DNA from: Acidiphilium rubrum
GTDB lineage: Bacteria > Pseudomonadota > Alphaproteobacteria > Acetobacterales > Acetobacteraceae
NCBI RefSeq assembly: GCF_900156265.1
Contig: NZ_FTNE01000024.1
Span: 1-60,468 of the forward strand
Direction of reading: 5' to 3'
Length of the DNA: 60,468 nucleotides
Shown piece after piece: positions 16,929 through 25,803 of this stretch; within the stretch, counting starts at the first letter, position 1, and every line of letters begins with the position of its first letter. Both the position numbers and the translations under genes were made by a program. Below the pieces are notes generated by a model that made no database searches, was not told the origin of the DNA, and worked only from the letters and a program-made list of their open reading frames with translations.

Positions 16929-18281
16929 ATGGACACGTTTTCCCTGCTGGCGCGCTACGATCGCCGACTGCCGCGCTACACAAGTTACCCGACGGCCGCG
17001 AACTTCGATACGCGGGTCAATGCCAGGACCTATCGGCGCTGGCTTGGCGCGATCCCTGAGGGCAGCGCAGCCTCGCTTTATCTGCATGTGCCGTTCTGCG
17101 CCAGCCTGTGCTGGTTTTGTGGCTGCAACACCAGCGTGGTGCACAGTGTTGGCGCCCTTGAGCGTTATGCGGCGGCGATGGTGGCGGAAATCGAGAGGGT
17201 CGCTGCGGCGATCGGCCATCGTCTGCCGGTGCGTCATGTTCATTGGGGTGGCGGCACGCCGACCGCCTTGCCCGCCCCCCTGATGCAGGCGATCGATGCC
17301 GCACTGCGCCGGCATTTCATGATCGACGGTGCGACCGAAATCGCGATCGAGCTCGATCCGCGCACGCTGCCCGCGACGGCCGAGGCCGATCTGCGCGCGC
17401 TCGGGATCGGCCGTGCCAGCCTGGGGGTGCAGGATTTTTCACCGCTGGTGCAGGAGGCGATCGGCCGGCACCAGAGCGTGGCCGAGACGCGCGATGCCGC
17501 GACGGTTGCGCGTGTGGCCGGCGCCCGCTCGATCAATCTCGATCTGGTCTATGGGCTGCCGCAGCAGACCGTCGCGTCGCTCGAGGCGACGATTGCGTCG
17601 GTCCTCGAGATCGAACCGGACCGGATCGCGCTCTATGGCTATGCCCATGTGCCCTGGATGCAGAAACGTCAGGCGGTGCTGGCCGGTTTCGACCTGCCCG
17701 ATGCGGCGGCGCGGCTGTGCCAGCAGACCCGCGCGGCGGCGATGCTGGTCGAGGCCGGGTATCGCAGGATCGGTCTCGATCATTTCGCGAAACCCGATGA
17801 TCCCATGGCTCAGGCCCGCGGCACACCGCGCTTGCGGCGCAATTTTCAGGGCTACACATTGGATGACGCCGCCGTGCTGATCGGGTTCGGTGCTTCCGCG
17901 ATCTCGGCGTTACCGCAAGGCTACGCGCAGAACGTGACACGGACGATCGAGTATCTCGATGCGATCGAAACCGCGACGCTGGCTACCGCGCGCGGCATCG
18001 CGAGGACGGCGCAGGATGACCTGCGCAGTCGGATCATCGAGCGGTTGATGTGCGATCTGACCGTCGATGTCGCGTCGATCGCGGACGCCGCCGGCATGGA
18101 TGGCGCGACGCTCGATGACGCGTGGCCGCAGCTCGAACCGCTGGAGACCGATGGGTTGATCCGGCGCAACGGCGCGGTTGTTACGATCACCGAGGCGGGC
18201 TGGCCGTTTCTGCGCTGTGTCGCCGCGTGTTTCGATCAGTATCTGGACCCGCAGGCTTCGCGCCATGCTGCGGCGATCTGA
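16929..18281 (+). CDS. hemN: Oxygen-independent coproporphyrinogen III oxidase (HemN-like radical SAM)
   Basis: The 450-residue protein has the radical SAM CxxxCxxC motif (Cys57, Cys61, Cys64 in CASLCWFC), preceded by the HemN-type N-terminus RYTSYPTA and LYLHVPFC, then GGGTPTALP and LGVQDF. HemN decarboxylates coproporphyrinogen III to protoporphyrinogen IX without O2 in the cytoplasm. The N-terminal RYTSYPTAANF tag and the length favour true HemN over HemW. The perfect FNR box explains low-oxygen induction. No Shine-Dalgarno is visible before the ATG, in line with a possible leaderless mRNA. Confidence 0.92.
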   Translation: MDTFSLLARYDRRLPRYTSYPTAANFDTRVNARTYRRWLGAIPEGSAASLYLHVPFCASLCWFCGCNTSVVHSVGALERYAAAMVAEIERVAAAIGHRLPVRHVHWGGGTPTALPAPLMQAIDAALRRHFMIDGATEIAIELDPRTLPATAEADLRALGIGRASLGVQDFSPLVQEAIGRHQSVAETRDAATVARVAGARSINLDLVYGLPQQTVASLEATIASVLEIEPDRIALYGYAHVPWMQKRQAVLAGFDLPDAAARLCQQTRAAAMLVEAGYRRIGLDHFAKPDDPMAQARGTPRLRRNFQGYTLDDAAVLIGFGASAISALPQGYAQNVTRTIEYLDAIETATLATARGIARTAQDDLRSRIIERLMCDLTVDVASIADAAGMDGATLDDAWPQLEPLETDGLIRRNGAVVTITEAGWPFLRCVAACFDQYLDPQASRHAAAI

Positions 18282-18298
18282 CCGCTGGTTGATTTTTG

Positions 18299-18847
18299 TC
18301 ACGCTGAGGGAGTTGGTGCCCGATCGGGCGTGCCTGCGAGGTTTGAGGCAAAGCCGATCAATCCTTGCAGGATCGCGACCGGGTCGGGCGGGCAGCCGGG
18401 GATGTGCAGATCGACCGCGATCACCTGCGATGCCGCGCCGAGGCAGGCGGGGCTGGCCGCGAACATTCCGCCGGTGCAGGCGCATTCGCCGATCGCGATG
18501 ACGAATTTCGGTGCCGGCATCGCCTCATGGGTGAGACGCAGGGCGGCGTGCATGGCGCGCGTCATCGGGCCGGTGATCATCAGCACATCGGCGTGGCGGG
18601 GCGAGGCGACGAATTTCAGGCCGAAGCGTTCCAGATCGTAAAACGGGTTGCCGAGGGCAATGAGCTCCAGTTCGCAGCCGTTGCAGGAGCCCGCATCGAA
18701 GGCGCGGATCGCGAGCGAGCGGCCGAGGCTGTGCCGGGCCACGCGGTCGAGTTCGGCGGCCAGGGCCGCTGGCTCGCCGGGTGTGATGCTCGGTGCCGGT
18801 TCGGTGAGCCGGCCGCGCCACAGGTTTTCGATCAGGGTTCTGCGCAT
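18299..18847 (-). CDS. Hydrogenase-4/complex I-like 4Fe-4S small subunit (HyfI/NuoB type)
   Basis: The 182-residue protein has four cysteines suited to an N2-type cluster: Cys55 and Cys58 (SCNGCE), Cys122 (GEC) and Cys152 (PGCPPDP). The order matches HyfI, HycG and NuoB. It would carry electrons next to the large subunit on the cytoplasmic side of a membrane complex. It is the last gene of a six-subunit operon and starts 6 bp after the large-subunit stop. It converges on hemN with 17 bp between stops. Confidence 0.9.
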   Translation of the reverse strand: MRRTLIENLWRGRLTEPAPSITPGEPAALAAELDRVARHSLGRSLAIRAFDAGSCNGCELELIALGNPFYDLERFGLKFVASPRHADVLMITGPMTRAMHAALRLTHEAMPAPKFVIAIGECACTGGMFAASPACLGAASQVIAVDLHIPGCPPDPVAILQGLIGFASNLAGTPDRAPTPSA

Positions 18848-18853
18848 CGGTGC

Positions 18854-20257
18854 CTACAGGTCGCAGCCGGAATAGCTGGGGTTGAACGATTTGTTGCAGA
18901 GCGGGAAATCCGCGACGATGTTGCCCGCGATCGCGGTTTCCAGCGCCGGCCAGAAAAACCACGACGGGTCGCGCAGCATCGCATCCTCGACCATATCGTT
19001 GTGCAGGCGGACATGGGCGAAAATATCGCCGCGGAAGCCTTCGATCAGCGCATGCCCGGTGGTGGGGCCGGCCGGTGTGGGCAACGCGGTTTGCAGCGCG
19101 CCGTGCGGCAGGGTGGCCAGCAGGTTATCGATCAGCGCCGCACTCTGGTCGAGTTCCGCCATGCGAATCCGCAGCCGCGCATCGACATCGCCGCCCGTCC
19201 GGCAGGGCACCACGAAGCGGCCTGTGTCGTAGGGCGGGTAGGGTGCATCGCGCCTTGCATCGAAATCCTGGCCGGAGGCACGGCCGACATAGCCGCCGCA
19301 GCCGAGGCGCTGGGCGATCGCCGGGTCGAGCCGGCCGGTAGTGGCGACGCGGTCCTGCAAGGAGGCGGTCTTTTCGTAGAGTTCGAACAACCGCCGCCAC
19401 TGCGCGAGCAGATCGGGCAGGCCAGCGCGCAGCAGGGCCGCGTTGTCGGCACTCAGGTCGCGCGCGACGCCGCCGGGGATGATGATGTCCATCATCAAAC
19501 GATGCCCGAAACACGCGGCGCACAGGCGCAGCACCCGTTCACGCAGACCGGCGGTGAGCGCGTGCATCAGGGGAAATCCGCCATCGTTGCAGATCGCACC
19601 GATGTCGCCGAAATGATTGGCGAGGCGTTCAAGCTCCGCCATCACGCCGCGCAACGCCGCGGCGCGCGGCGGGGCGGCGATGCCGAGCGCCTGCTCCGCC
19701 GCGCGGGCGAAGGCGAAGGCGTATGCCACGGTGGAATCGCCGGAAATCCGCCCGGCGAGGCGCGCGGCGTGCCCAATCGTCTGGTCGCGCATCAGGCCCA
19801 GCGTGGCTTTGTGCGTGTAGCCGAGCCGGACTTCGAGCCTGACCACGGTTTCGCCGTTGACCGAGAAGCGAAAATGGCCGGGCTCGATGATCCCGGCGTG
19901 CACCGGACCCACCGGGATCTGATGAATGCCGGGGCCGAGTGCTGGTTTGAATTCGTAGGCGGCGCTGTGATCGAGCCAGGGGCGGGGGTCCGGCGTGTCA
20001 TCGGCGGCGAGCCCGTGCAGGTCGCACAAAGCGCGTTCCATCAGGATCGCACCGGGATGATGGCGCGCGATCGAGGGGAAATGCCCGCCCTCAGTGACTA
20101 GGCTGAGCACGCTGATCGCGCCCGATCCGTGCGGCCGGGTGGCCAGATGCACCACGGCGGCATCATCCGCGGGTTCGGCCCAGAGGGCGACGAACACCGA
20201 GGCGCCGGTTGCCAGCGCGGCGGCTTCTTGCTGCCAGAGCGGCGGATCGATTTTCAT
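18854..20257 (-). CDS. HyfG/NuoCD-like large subunit lacking nickel ligands
   Basis: The 467-residue protein combines a NuoC-like N-terminal part (about residues 1-110) with a NuoD / NiFe-hydrogenase large-subunit fold: GPVHAGIIEPGHFRF at 117-131 and LGYTHKATLGLM near 145-156. At the first nickel motif, where hydrogenases have RICGxC, it reads GRISGDS (169-175). At the C-terminus, where hydrogenases have DPCxxC, it reads NPSYSGC. No NiFe site can therefore form. It fits energy-converting hydrogenase-related (Ehr) complexes rather than a hydrogenase. Start ATG at 20257; the longer frame is less likely. Confidence 0.88.
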   Translation of the reverse strand: MKIDPPLWQQEAAALATGASVFVALWAEPADDAAVVHLATRPHGSGAISVLSLVTEGGHFPSIARHHPGAILMERALCDLHGLAADDTPDPRPWLDHSAAYEFKPALGPGIHQIPVGPVHAGIIEPGHFRFSVNGETVVRLEVRLGYTHKATLGLMRDQTIGHAARLAGRISGDSTVAYAFAFARAAEQALGIAAPPRAAALRGVMAELERLANHFGDIGAICNDGGFPLMHALTAGLRERVLRLCAACFGHRLMMDIIIPGGVARDLSADNAALLRAGLPDLLAQWRRLFELYEKTASLQDRVATTGRLDPAIAQRLGCGGYVGRASGQDFDARRDAPYPPYDTGRFVVPCRTGGDVDARLRIRMAELDQSAALIDNLLATLPHGALQTALPTPAGPTTGHALIEGFRGDIFAHVRLHNDMVEDAMLRDPSWFFWPALETAIAGNIVADFPLCNKSFNPSYSGCDL

Positions 20258-20264
20258 GGCCGCT

Positions 20265-21713
20265 TCATCCCAGCATGGTCGCGACATGCGCGAACCAGGC
20301 ATAGAGAAACGCCGGCATCGCGAGGCCGATCAGCAGCACGATGCCGAGATGCAGGAAAATCGGCACCGACGAGGCGCTGATCGGGTGCGATCCCTCGCTC
20401 GGCGCGCCGAAACATAGCGTCGTCATGCGCAGCAGCAGCGCGCCGAACGCCAGCAATATGCCGAACCCGAGCAGCACCGCCAGCACCGGGGCGCGCGCGA
20501 AGGTCGAGGTGATCAGCAGGAATTCCGATGTGAAGATGCCGAACGGCGGCAGGCCGGCGATGGCAGCGACGCCGGCCACCAGCGTCCAGCCGAGCAGCGG
20601 GTGGCTGGTGGTCAGCCCGGTGATCGCGGCGATTTTCTGGGTGCCCTTGGCCTGCGCGATGTGGCCGACCGAAAAGAAGATCGCGGATTTGGTCAGCGAG
20701 TGCATCATCATCTGCAACAGGCCGGCGATGTTGCCGAGCGGGCCACCGATGCCGAAGGCGAACGCGATGATGCCCATATGCTCGATCGAGGAATAGGCGA
20801 ACAGGCGTTTGATGTCGCGCCGCCGGTACAGCATGAGGGCCGCGAAAAACAACGAGAGCAATCCAACGCCGATCATCAATATGCCGGGCTCGATCGTCGC
20901 ATGGCTCATCGCCAGCACCATTTTGAACCGCAGGATGGCGTAGAGGGCGACGTTCAGCAGCAGGCCGGACAGCACGGCGGAAATCGGCGTCGGCCCCTCC
21001 GCATGGGCATCCGGCAGCCAGGCGTGCATCGGCACCAGCCCGGCCTTGGTGCCGTAGCCGATCAGCAGGAAAATGAACCCGACATTGAGCAGTGCCGGGT
21101 CGAGCGCCGCGGCGTGGTGGCGCAGATTACTCCATTGCATCGCCGCCATCCCGGTGCCCAGCACCGGCTTGGCCGCGAGATAGACCAGGATGGTGCCGAA
21201 CAGCGCGAGCGCGATGCCGACGCTGCCGAGAATGAGGTATTTCCACGACGCCTCGATCGAGGCCGGGGTGCGGTAGATGCCCACCATCATCACGGTCGAC
21301 AGTGTGGCGAGTTCGACGCCGAACCACATCAGGCCAAGATTGTTGGTGATCAGGGCGAGATTCATCCCCACCATCATCACCTGGTACATTGCGTGATAGA
21401 ATCGCAGATAGCGCGGTGTCAGATGCCCGGTTTGCAGTTCGTGCGCGATGTAGCTGGCGCTGAACAGGCTGGTGGTGCAGCCGACGAAACCGTTGAGCAG
21501 CAGGAAGACGATGTTCAGATCATCGATCAGGAACAGCGTGGTCGGCGCCGGCCGGTGCCAGAGCAGCAGGCACGCGGCCGCAATGGTCAGGACACTCGCG
21601 ATCACGTTGAGCCGCGCCGCCAGGCGCCAGGACGGCACCACGGCGAGGATGCCAGCAGCCGCTGCCGGGATGGCGATGGTGGCGATCACCGCATCGAACG
21701 CAAGACCGTTCAT
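20265..21713 (-). CDS. Proton-translocating antiporter-like membrane subunit (HyfF type)
   Basis: The 482-residue protein is a Mrp-antiporter / NuoM,N-like subunit with about 13-14 helices. It contains the conserved region MWFGVELATLSTVMMVGIY, the lysine-bearing IGYGTKAGLVPMHAWLPDAHAEGP loop, and YSSIEHMGIIAFAFG with LTKSAIFFSVGHI. These residues belong to the proton channel of this family. It starts with an ATGA overlap of the previous gene and would pump or conduct protons or sodium in the membrane arm. Confidence 0.9.
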   Translation of the reverse strand: MNGLAFDAVIATIAIPAAAAGILAVVPSWRLAARLNVIASVLTIAAACLLLWHRPAPTTLFLIDDLNIVFLLLNGFVGCTTSLFSASYIAHELQTGHLTPRYLRFYHAMYQVMMVGMNLALITNNLGLMWFGVELATLSTVMMVGIYRTPASIEASWKYLILGSVGIALALFGTILVYLAAKPVLGTGMAAMQWSNLRHHAAALDPALLNVGFIFLLIGYGTKAGLVPMHAWLPDAHAEGPTPISAVLSGLLLNVALYAILRFKMVLAMSHATIEPGILMIGVGLLSLFFAALMLYRRRDIKRLFAYSSIEHMGIIAFAFGIGGPLGNIAGLLQMMMHSLTKSAIFFSVGHIAQAKGTQKIAAITGLTTSHPLLGWTLVAGVAAIAGLPPFGIFTSEFLLITSTFARAPVLAVLLGFGILLAFGALLLRMTTLCFGAPSEGSHPISASSVPIFLHLGIVLLIGLAMPAFLYAWFAHVATMLG

Positions 21714-22387
21714 GACGCCTCACCGCGAAACGCATCGAGCGCCGTGCTGTCCACCGTGTCGAACCGCTCGCGGATGCGGAACAGAAACACCCCGATCACG
21801 ATGAAGGCGATCAGGACCGAGAAGGCGACGCTGATTTCCACCACCAGCGGCATCCCCTGCGCGCCGGCGGCGGCGAGGATCAGGCCGTTTTCGAGCGACA
21901 TGAACCCCGCGATCTGGCTGACCGCGTTGCGCCGCGTCACCATCATCAGCATCCCGAGCAGAATGACCGAGAGTGCGAGAGCAACGTCCTCGCGCGCTAG
22001 CGCATCGGCATGGGCGGCGGTGCGCAGCATCACCACCATCGAGAGCGCGACCAGCCCGATGCCGCCCAGCATGGTCAGGCTGATGCCGCCCACCGCCTCG
22101 ACCTGGCGGTGAATGCCGAAGCGCTCGACGATGCGGTGCAGCGCGATCGGGATCACGATCGCCTTGAAGCCGAGCGCCAGACCCGCCGTGATGTAAAGCT
22201 CCGGCGCGTGCTGGATATAGGCCTGCCAGCCGACCGCACAGCCGAGCACCGCGGCGTGCAGCGCGAGCACGTTGATCACGGACGACAGCCGGTCCTGGTA
22301 CAGCATCATGAAACTCACCAGCACCAGCGCGCCGGCCAGCACATGCGCGATGCTGAGTGCCGTGGCGGATGACATGACATGATCCAT
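21710..22387 (-). CDS. HyfE-like membrane subunit
   Basis: The 225-residue, strongly hydrophobic protein has about seven helices and resembles HyfE of hydrogenase-4 (a NuoK-related subunit), with FGIHRQVEAVGGISLTMLGGIGLV, LGMLMMVTRRNAVSQIAGFMSLENGLILAA and a C-terminal charged tail. The acidic residue in SLENG is the one conserved in NuoK/HyfE. Its ATG overlaps the stop of the HyfC-like gene (TGATG). Confidence 0.87.
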   Translation of the reverse strand: MDHVMSSATALSIAHVLAGALVLVSFMMLYQDRLSSVINVLALHAAVLGCAVGWQAYIQHAPELYITAGLALGFKAIVIPIALHRIVERFGIHRQVEAVGGISLTMLGGIGLVALSMVVMLRTAAHADALAREDVALALSVILLGMLMMVTRRNAVSQIAGFMSLENGLILAAAGAQGMPLVVEISVAFSVLIAFIVIGVFLFRIRERFDTVDSTALDAFRGEAS

Positions 22388-23343
22388 CACAGCGATGCCG
22401 AGACGAACAGCAGCAGCGTGCCGAGCAGGCCGAGCATCAGCGCGGCCCCGATGAAATTCGGCACCCGGAACACCCGCATCTTGGCGATCGCGGTTTCGAA
22501 CAGCGCGAGCAGCACGCCGCCGGCGGCGAGTTTCACCAGATAGGCGAACAGCCCGAGCGCCAGCGCGGCAGGCCCGGCGCCGGGTGCGGCAATCGCGACC
22601 GGGGCGAAGATGCAGACGATCAGCGACAGATACAAAATAAGCTTGAGCGCGTGGGCAAGCTCGATCAAGGCAAGATGCCGGCCGGAATACTCCAGCACCA
22701 TCGCCTCGTGCACCATGGTCAGTTCCAGATGCGTCGCGGGATTATCGACTGGAAACCGCCCGGTTTCGGCCAGCGCCACGATCACCAGCGCGACCAGCCC
22801 GAGCGCCAGCGACAGGCGCAACCCCTGGGTGCCTTCGTGCATGAACGTGGCGATGGCGGATAACTGGCTCGATCCTGCGACGAGTGCGACGGTGAACACG
22901 ATCATCAGCATCGCCGGTTCCGCGAGCGAGGCGAACATCGCCTCGCGGCTCGCCCCCAGCCCGCCGAACGCGGTGCCGATATCGAGGGCCGCCAGCATCT
23001 GGCAGAACCGCGCGGTGCCGAGCAGTGCGACGATCACGATCAGATCGCCCGACCATGAGAACAGCAGATCGGTCGCGAAACTCGGCACCAGCGAGGCCGA
23101 GACCCAGGTGATCGCGAACATCAGATAGGGCGCGGTGCTGAAAATCCACGAGGCATCGGTGGCGATGATCGCGTCCTTGCCGATCAGCTTGGCGAGATCG
23201 CGGTAAATTTGCAGCAGCGGCGGCCCGCTGCGGCGTTGCAGCCGGGCTTTCAGCACGCGGACAAACCCGGCCAGCAGCGGGGCCAGCGCCAGCATCAAGG
23301 CCATCTGCGCCAGTTGCAGCGCCAGCCTCGTGATCAACCCCAT
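22387..23343 (-). CDS. HyfC/NuoH-like membrane subunit
   Basis: The 318-residue protein belongs to the respiratory complex I subunit 1 family, with LLAGFVRVLKARLQRRSGPPLLQIYRDLAKLIGK after the first helix, EPAMLMIVFTVAL, and the conserved acidic loop LAETGRFPVDNPATHLELTMVHEAMVLEYSG. This subunit joins the membrane arm to the soluble module and forms the quinone-site region in complex I. The ATG at 23343 overlaps the HyfB-like stop by 10 bp. The frame is open upstream, but that part lies in the HyfB gene. Confidence 0.92.
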   Translation of the reverse strand: MGLITRLALQLAQMALMLALAPLLAGFVRVLKARLQRRSGPPLLQIYRDLAKLIGKDAIIATDASWIFSTAPYLMFAITWVSASLVPSFATDLLFSWSGDLIVIVALLGTARFCQMLAALDIGTAFGGLGASREAMFASLAEPAMLMIVFTVALVAGSSQLSAIATFMHEGTQGLRLSLALGLVALVIVALAETGRFPVDNPATHLELTMVHEAMVLEYSGRHLALIELAHALKLILYLSLIVCIFAPVAIAAPGAGPAALALGLFAYLVKLAAGGVLLALFETAIAKMRVFRVPNFIGAALMLGLLGTLLLFVSASL

Positions 23344-25373
23344 AGCGCGATCCAGCCGAGCAGCGCGACCAGCGCCATGAACACGAACGCGAGGTAGCGC
23401 CTTATGGTGAGGAATTGCAGCCGGTTGGTCTGCCCGGCCAGCCAGTCGATCGCACCGATCAGGGGCGCATACAGCAAAGACCACGCGGGATCGCTCCAGC
23501 GCAGGTTCAGCCGCGCCGGGTGCGCCTCGCCCGGCAGCGGCAGCGTGGCCTCGTCATGCGCGCGAAATATCACGCCGGCGAACACCCGGCGGATTGGCTG
23601 GACGAAGCCCGAGGGCGAATATTGCGTGATGAGCGTGCGCGCCGGCGGGCCGAATTCCTGATAGCCGCAGCCCCAGGCGGGCGCGCGGCGCGTGATGCGC
23701 ACGCCGAACCGGCGCAGCGCGAGCGCGCCGATGACCGCGCTGATCGCGATGAACAGGGCGATCAGCAGCGGATCATACGCATTCTGGCGGGAAGCGACCG
23801 GCACGATCGTCAGCCACGACAGGCCGGCTTGCGTGCTCACCCGCGCGCCGAGCAGGGCGTGGGTGACCGGTGCCAACAGATCGATCGCGAAACCAGGCAG
23901 CAGGCCGGCGGCGACACACAGCGCCGCCAGCACGATCATGGCGCTGAGCGACCATCGATCGGTCTCTTGCGCGGCGGCGGCGGCGGTTCCGCGCGCGCGG
24001 CCGAGATAGGCAATGCCATAGAGGCGCACAAAACACGCCGCGGCGAACGCCGCCGACAGGGCGACCAACGCGCCGATCGCCGGCACCGCCAGTTTCAGAC
24101 CGAATTGCGGCAGTGCGGGGCTGAGCAGGATCGCCTGCAACAGCAACCATTCCGAGGCAAACCCGTTGAGCGGCGGCAGGGCGGCAATCGCCAACGCGGC
24201 GATCAGCATCGGCACCGCGCTGCGCCGCATCCGGTGGATCAGCCCGCCCAGTTGCGCGAGATCACGCGTGCCGGTCGCGTGCTGGATCGCGCCGGCGCCG
24301 AAAAACAGCGTCGATTTGAACAGCATGTGGTTCAGCGCATGGAACAATGCCGCGGTCAGCGCCAGGGCGGCCGCCGCCATCATGCCATCGGCCTTGAACG
24401 CCAGCGCCAGACCCAGACCGACGAAGATCAGCCCGACGTTTTCGATCGTGCTGTAGGCCAGAATCGTCTTGATATCGTCTTCCATCAGCGCATACAGCAC
24501 GCCGAGCACCGCGGTCATGCCGCCGGCCAGCAGCACCACCAGCCCCCACCACCAGGCGGGCGGGCCGGCGAGGTCGAACGCGATGCGAATGAACGCATAG
24601 ACCGCGACCTTGGTCATCACCCCGCTCATCAGCGCCGAAACATGGCTGGGTGCGGCGGGGTGCGCGCGCGGCAGCCACACATGCAGCGGCACCAAGCCCG
24701 CCTTCGACCCCGCGCCGAGCAACGCCAGGATCATCACCGCCGATCCGATCCAGCGTGCGCGCGGCACCGCCCGCATCGCCGCGAAGGCGTAATCCCCCGC
24801 CGGTCCCGCGAGCAGGCCGAAACACAGCAGCAGCGCGAGCGTGCCCGCGCTCGCCATCAACAGATAGATCACACCGGCGCGCCTCGTCGCGGCCTCGCTA
24901 TGGTGCGCCATCACCAGCGCCCAGGATGCCAGCGACATCACTTCCCAGCACAGCAGAAACCCATAGGCATCCGCCGCGATCACCACGAGGTTCATGGCGG
25001 CCAGAAACACCGGATAGACCGGCAGCACGCGCCAGGGTTCGGCCTCGTGGCGCGCATAGCCGAGCGCGAACAGGCTGGCCGCCGCCCCACCGATATTGGC
25101 GATGATCAGAAACGCCGCCGCCAGATCATCCATGCCGAACTGCATTCCGAGCCCAGACGCTCCGAGATGGGGCAAGCCGATCGGCAGAACCACGAGCGGG
25201 TCAGGTGCGATGCCGAGCGCCAGCTGCGCCAGCGCCGCCAGCAACGCGACCACCGCGATGGCGAGCGAGCCGCCATAAACGATCATCCGCCCGGCCGGAC
25301 GGCGCGCGAGCACGCCACCCACCCCGCCGAGGATGAGCGACGCCGCGGCACACATCAGGATGATCGGTGTCAC
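23334..25373 (-). CDS. Proton-translocating antiporter-like subunit with long C-terminus (HyfB type)
   Basis: The 679-residue protein is a NuoL/HyfB-like subunit with 14 or more helices. It contains LCWEVMSLASWALVMAHHSEAATRRAGV, the GAGSKAGLVPLHVWLPRAHPAAPS loop, YSTIENVGLIFVGLG and HALNHMLFKSTLFFGAGAI, all typical of hydrogenase-4 component B. The C-terminal part (WGCGYQEFGPPARTLITQYSPSGFVQPIRRVF) is characteristic of HyfB. The start is a GTG at 25373, only one base after the stop of the XRE regulator, so the regulator and the complex are probably cotranscribed and coupled. Confidence 0.9.
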   Translation of the reverse strand: MTPIILMCAAASLILGGVGGVLARRPAGRMIVYGGSLAIAVVALLAALAQLALGIAPDPLVVLPIGLPHLGASGLGMQFGMDDLAAAFLIIANIGGAAASLFALGYARHEAEPWRVLPVYPVFLAAMNLVVIAADAYGFLLCWEVMSLASWALVMAHHSEAATRRAGVIYLLMASAGTLALLLCFGLLAGPAGDYAFAAMRAVPRARWIGSAVMILALLGAGSKAGLVPLHVWLPRAHPAAPSHVSALMSGVMTKVAVYAFIRIAFDLAGPPAWWWGLVVLLAGGMTAVLGVLYALMEDDIKTILAYSTIENVGLIFVGLGLALAFKADGMMAAAALALTAALFHALNHMLFKSTLFFGAGAIQHATGTRDLAQLGGLIHRMRRSAVPMLIAALAIAALPPLNGFASEWLLLQAILLSPALPQFGLKLAVPAIGALVALSAAFAAACFVRLYGIAYLGRARGTAAAAAQETDRWSLSAMIVLAALCVAAGLLPGFAIDLLAPVTHALLGARVSTQAGLSWLTIVPVASRQNAYDPLLIALFIAISAVIGALALRRFGVRITRRAPAWGCGYQEFGPPARTLITQYSPSGFVQPIRRVFAGVIFRAHDEATLPLPGEAHPARLNLRWSDPAWSLLYAPLIGAIDWLAGQTNRLQFLTIRRYLAFVFMALVALLGWIALWG

Positions 25374-25374
25374 G

Positions 25375-25632
25375 TCACATCACGTCGCCCTTCAGCCGAA
25401 CGCCGCGCCCCGCGCCGGCATCGGACACGTCGCCAGGCCGGATCACGATGATCCCGGCCCGATCGAGCGCATCGAGCAGCTTCATGAGGGAATCGACATT
25501 GCCGCGCACGACACCCTCGCTCCCCTCCATCCGCTGGATCGTCGGTAGCGACAGGCCGGACAGCTCGGCCAGCTGTTTCTGGTCGATGCCCAGGAGCGCC
25601 CTGGCGGCTTTCAGCTGCCCAGCCGATATCAT
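25375..25632 (-). CDS. Small XRE-family regulator heading the Ehr-like operon
   Basis: The 85-residue protein has an N-terminal Cro/C1 helix-turn-helix: AGQLKAARALLGIDQKQLAELSGLSLPTIQRMEGSEG. A short domain follows with SLMKLLDALDRAGIIVIRPGD, which resembles the HTH proteins whose C-terminus predicts an age/size-like epitope. The ATG at 25632 starts the recognised part; the frame is open to 25740 but with unrelated sequence. Its stop is one base before the first antiporter subunit. Repeats of AAACATG lie just upstream. Confidence 0.83.
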   Translation of the reverse strand: MISAGQLKAARALLGIDQKQLAELSGLSLPTIQRMEGSEGVVRGNVDSLMKLLDALDRAGIIVIRPGDVSDAGAGRGVRLKGDVM

Positions 25633-25637
25633 GTATG

Positions 25638-25663
25638 AAACATGGATATAAACATGTGAACAT
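25638..25663. promoter_or_regulatory. AAACATG repeats upstream of the XRE gene
   Basis: Two exact AAACATG copies (25638-25644 and 25650-25656) are spaced 12 bp start to start and are followed by GAACAT at 25658-25663. They sit 5-31 bp upstream of the XRE start, in a low-GC patch that could also hold the operon promoter. They could be autoregulatory half-sites. Confidence 0.35.
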
Positions 25664-25803
25664 CTATAACCAACTCTCTGAAGTTGAAAAGAGCCGAGTG
25701 GGCATTGCCGCCGTGCGGTGCCCCGCGCTTGCGTGATCATCGGGATGGGTGGCGCGAGGCCGCTGATCGTCGTCTAATCCCTGACCTTGAAGGAGATAAT
25801 GGC

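Noticed and set aside
18365-20101. Long plus-strand frame opposite the large subunit gene
   Set aside because: Shadow composition and no family similarity; the large subunit on the minus strand explains the constraint.
20601-22112. Long open frame on the plus strand opposite the HyfF/HyfE-like genes
   Set aside because: Its translation is low-complexity His/Gln/Arg-rich sequence, the normal shadow of a hydrophobic GC-rich gene on the other strand.
23415-25451. 678-codon open frame on the plus strand opposite the HyfB-like gene
   Set aside because: Arg/Gln/His-rich shadow with no domain; the minus strand encodes a clear antiporter subunit.
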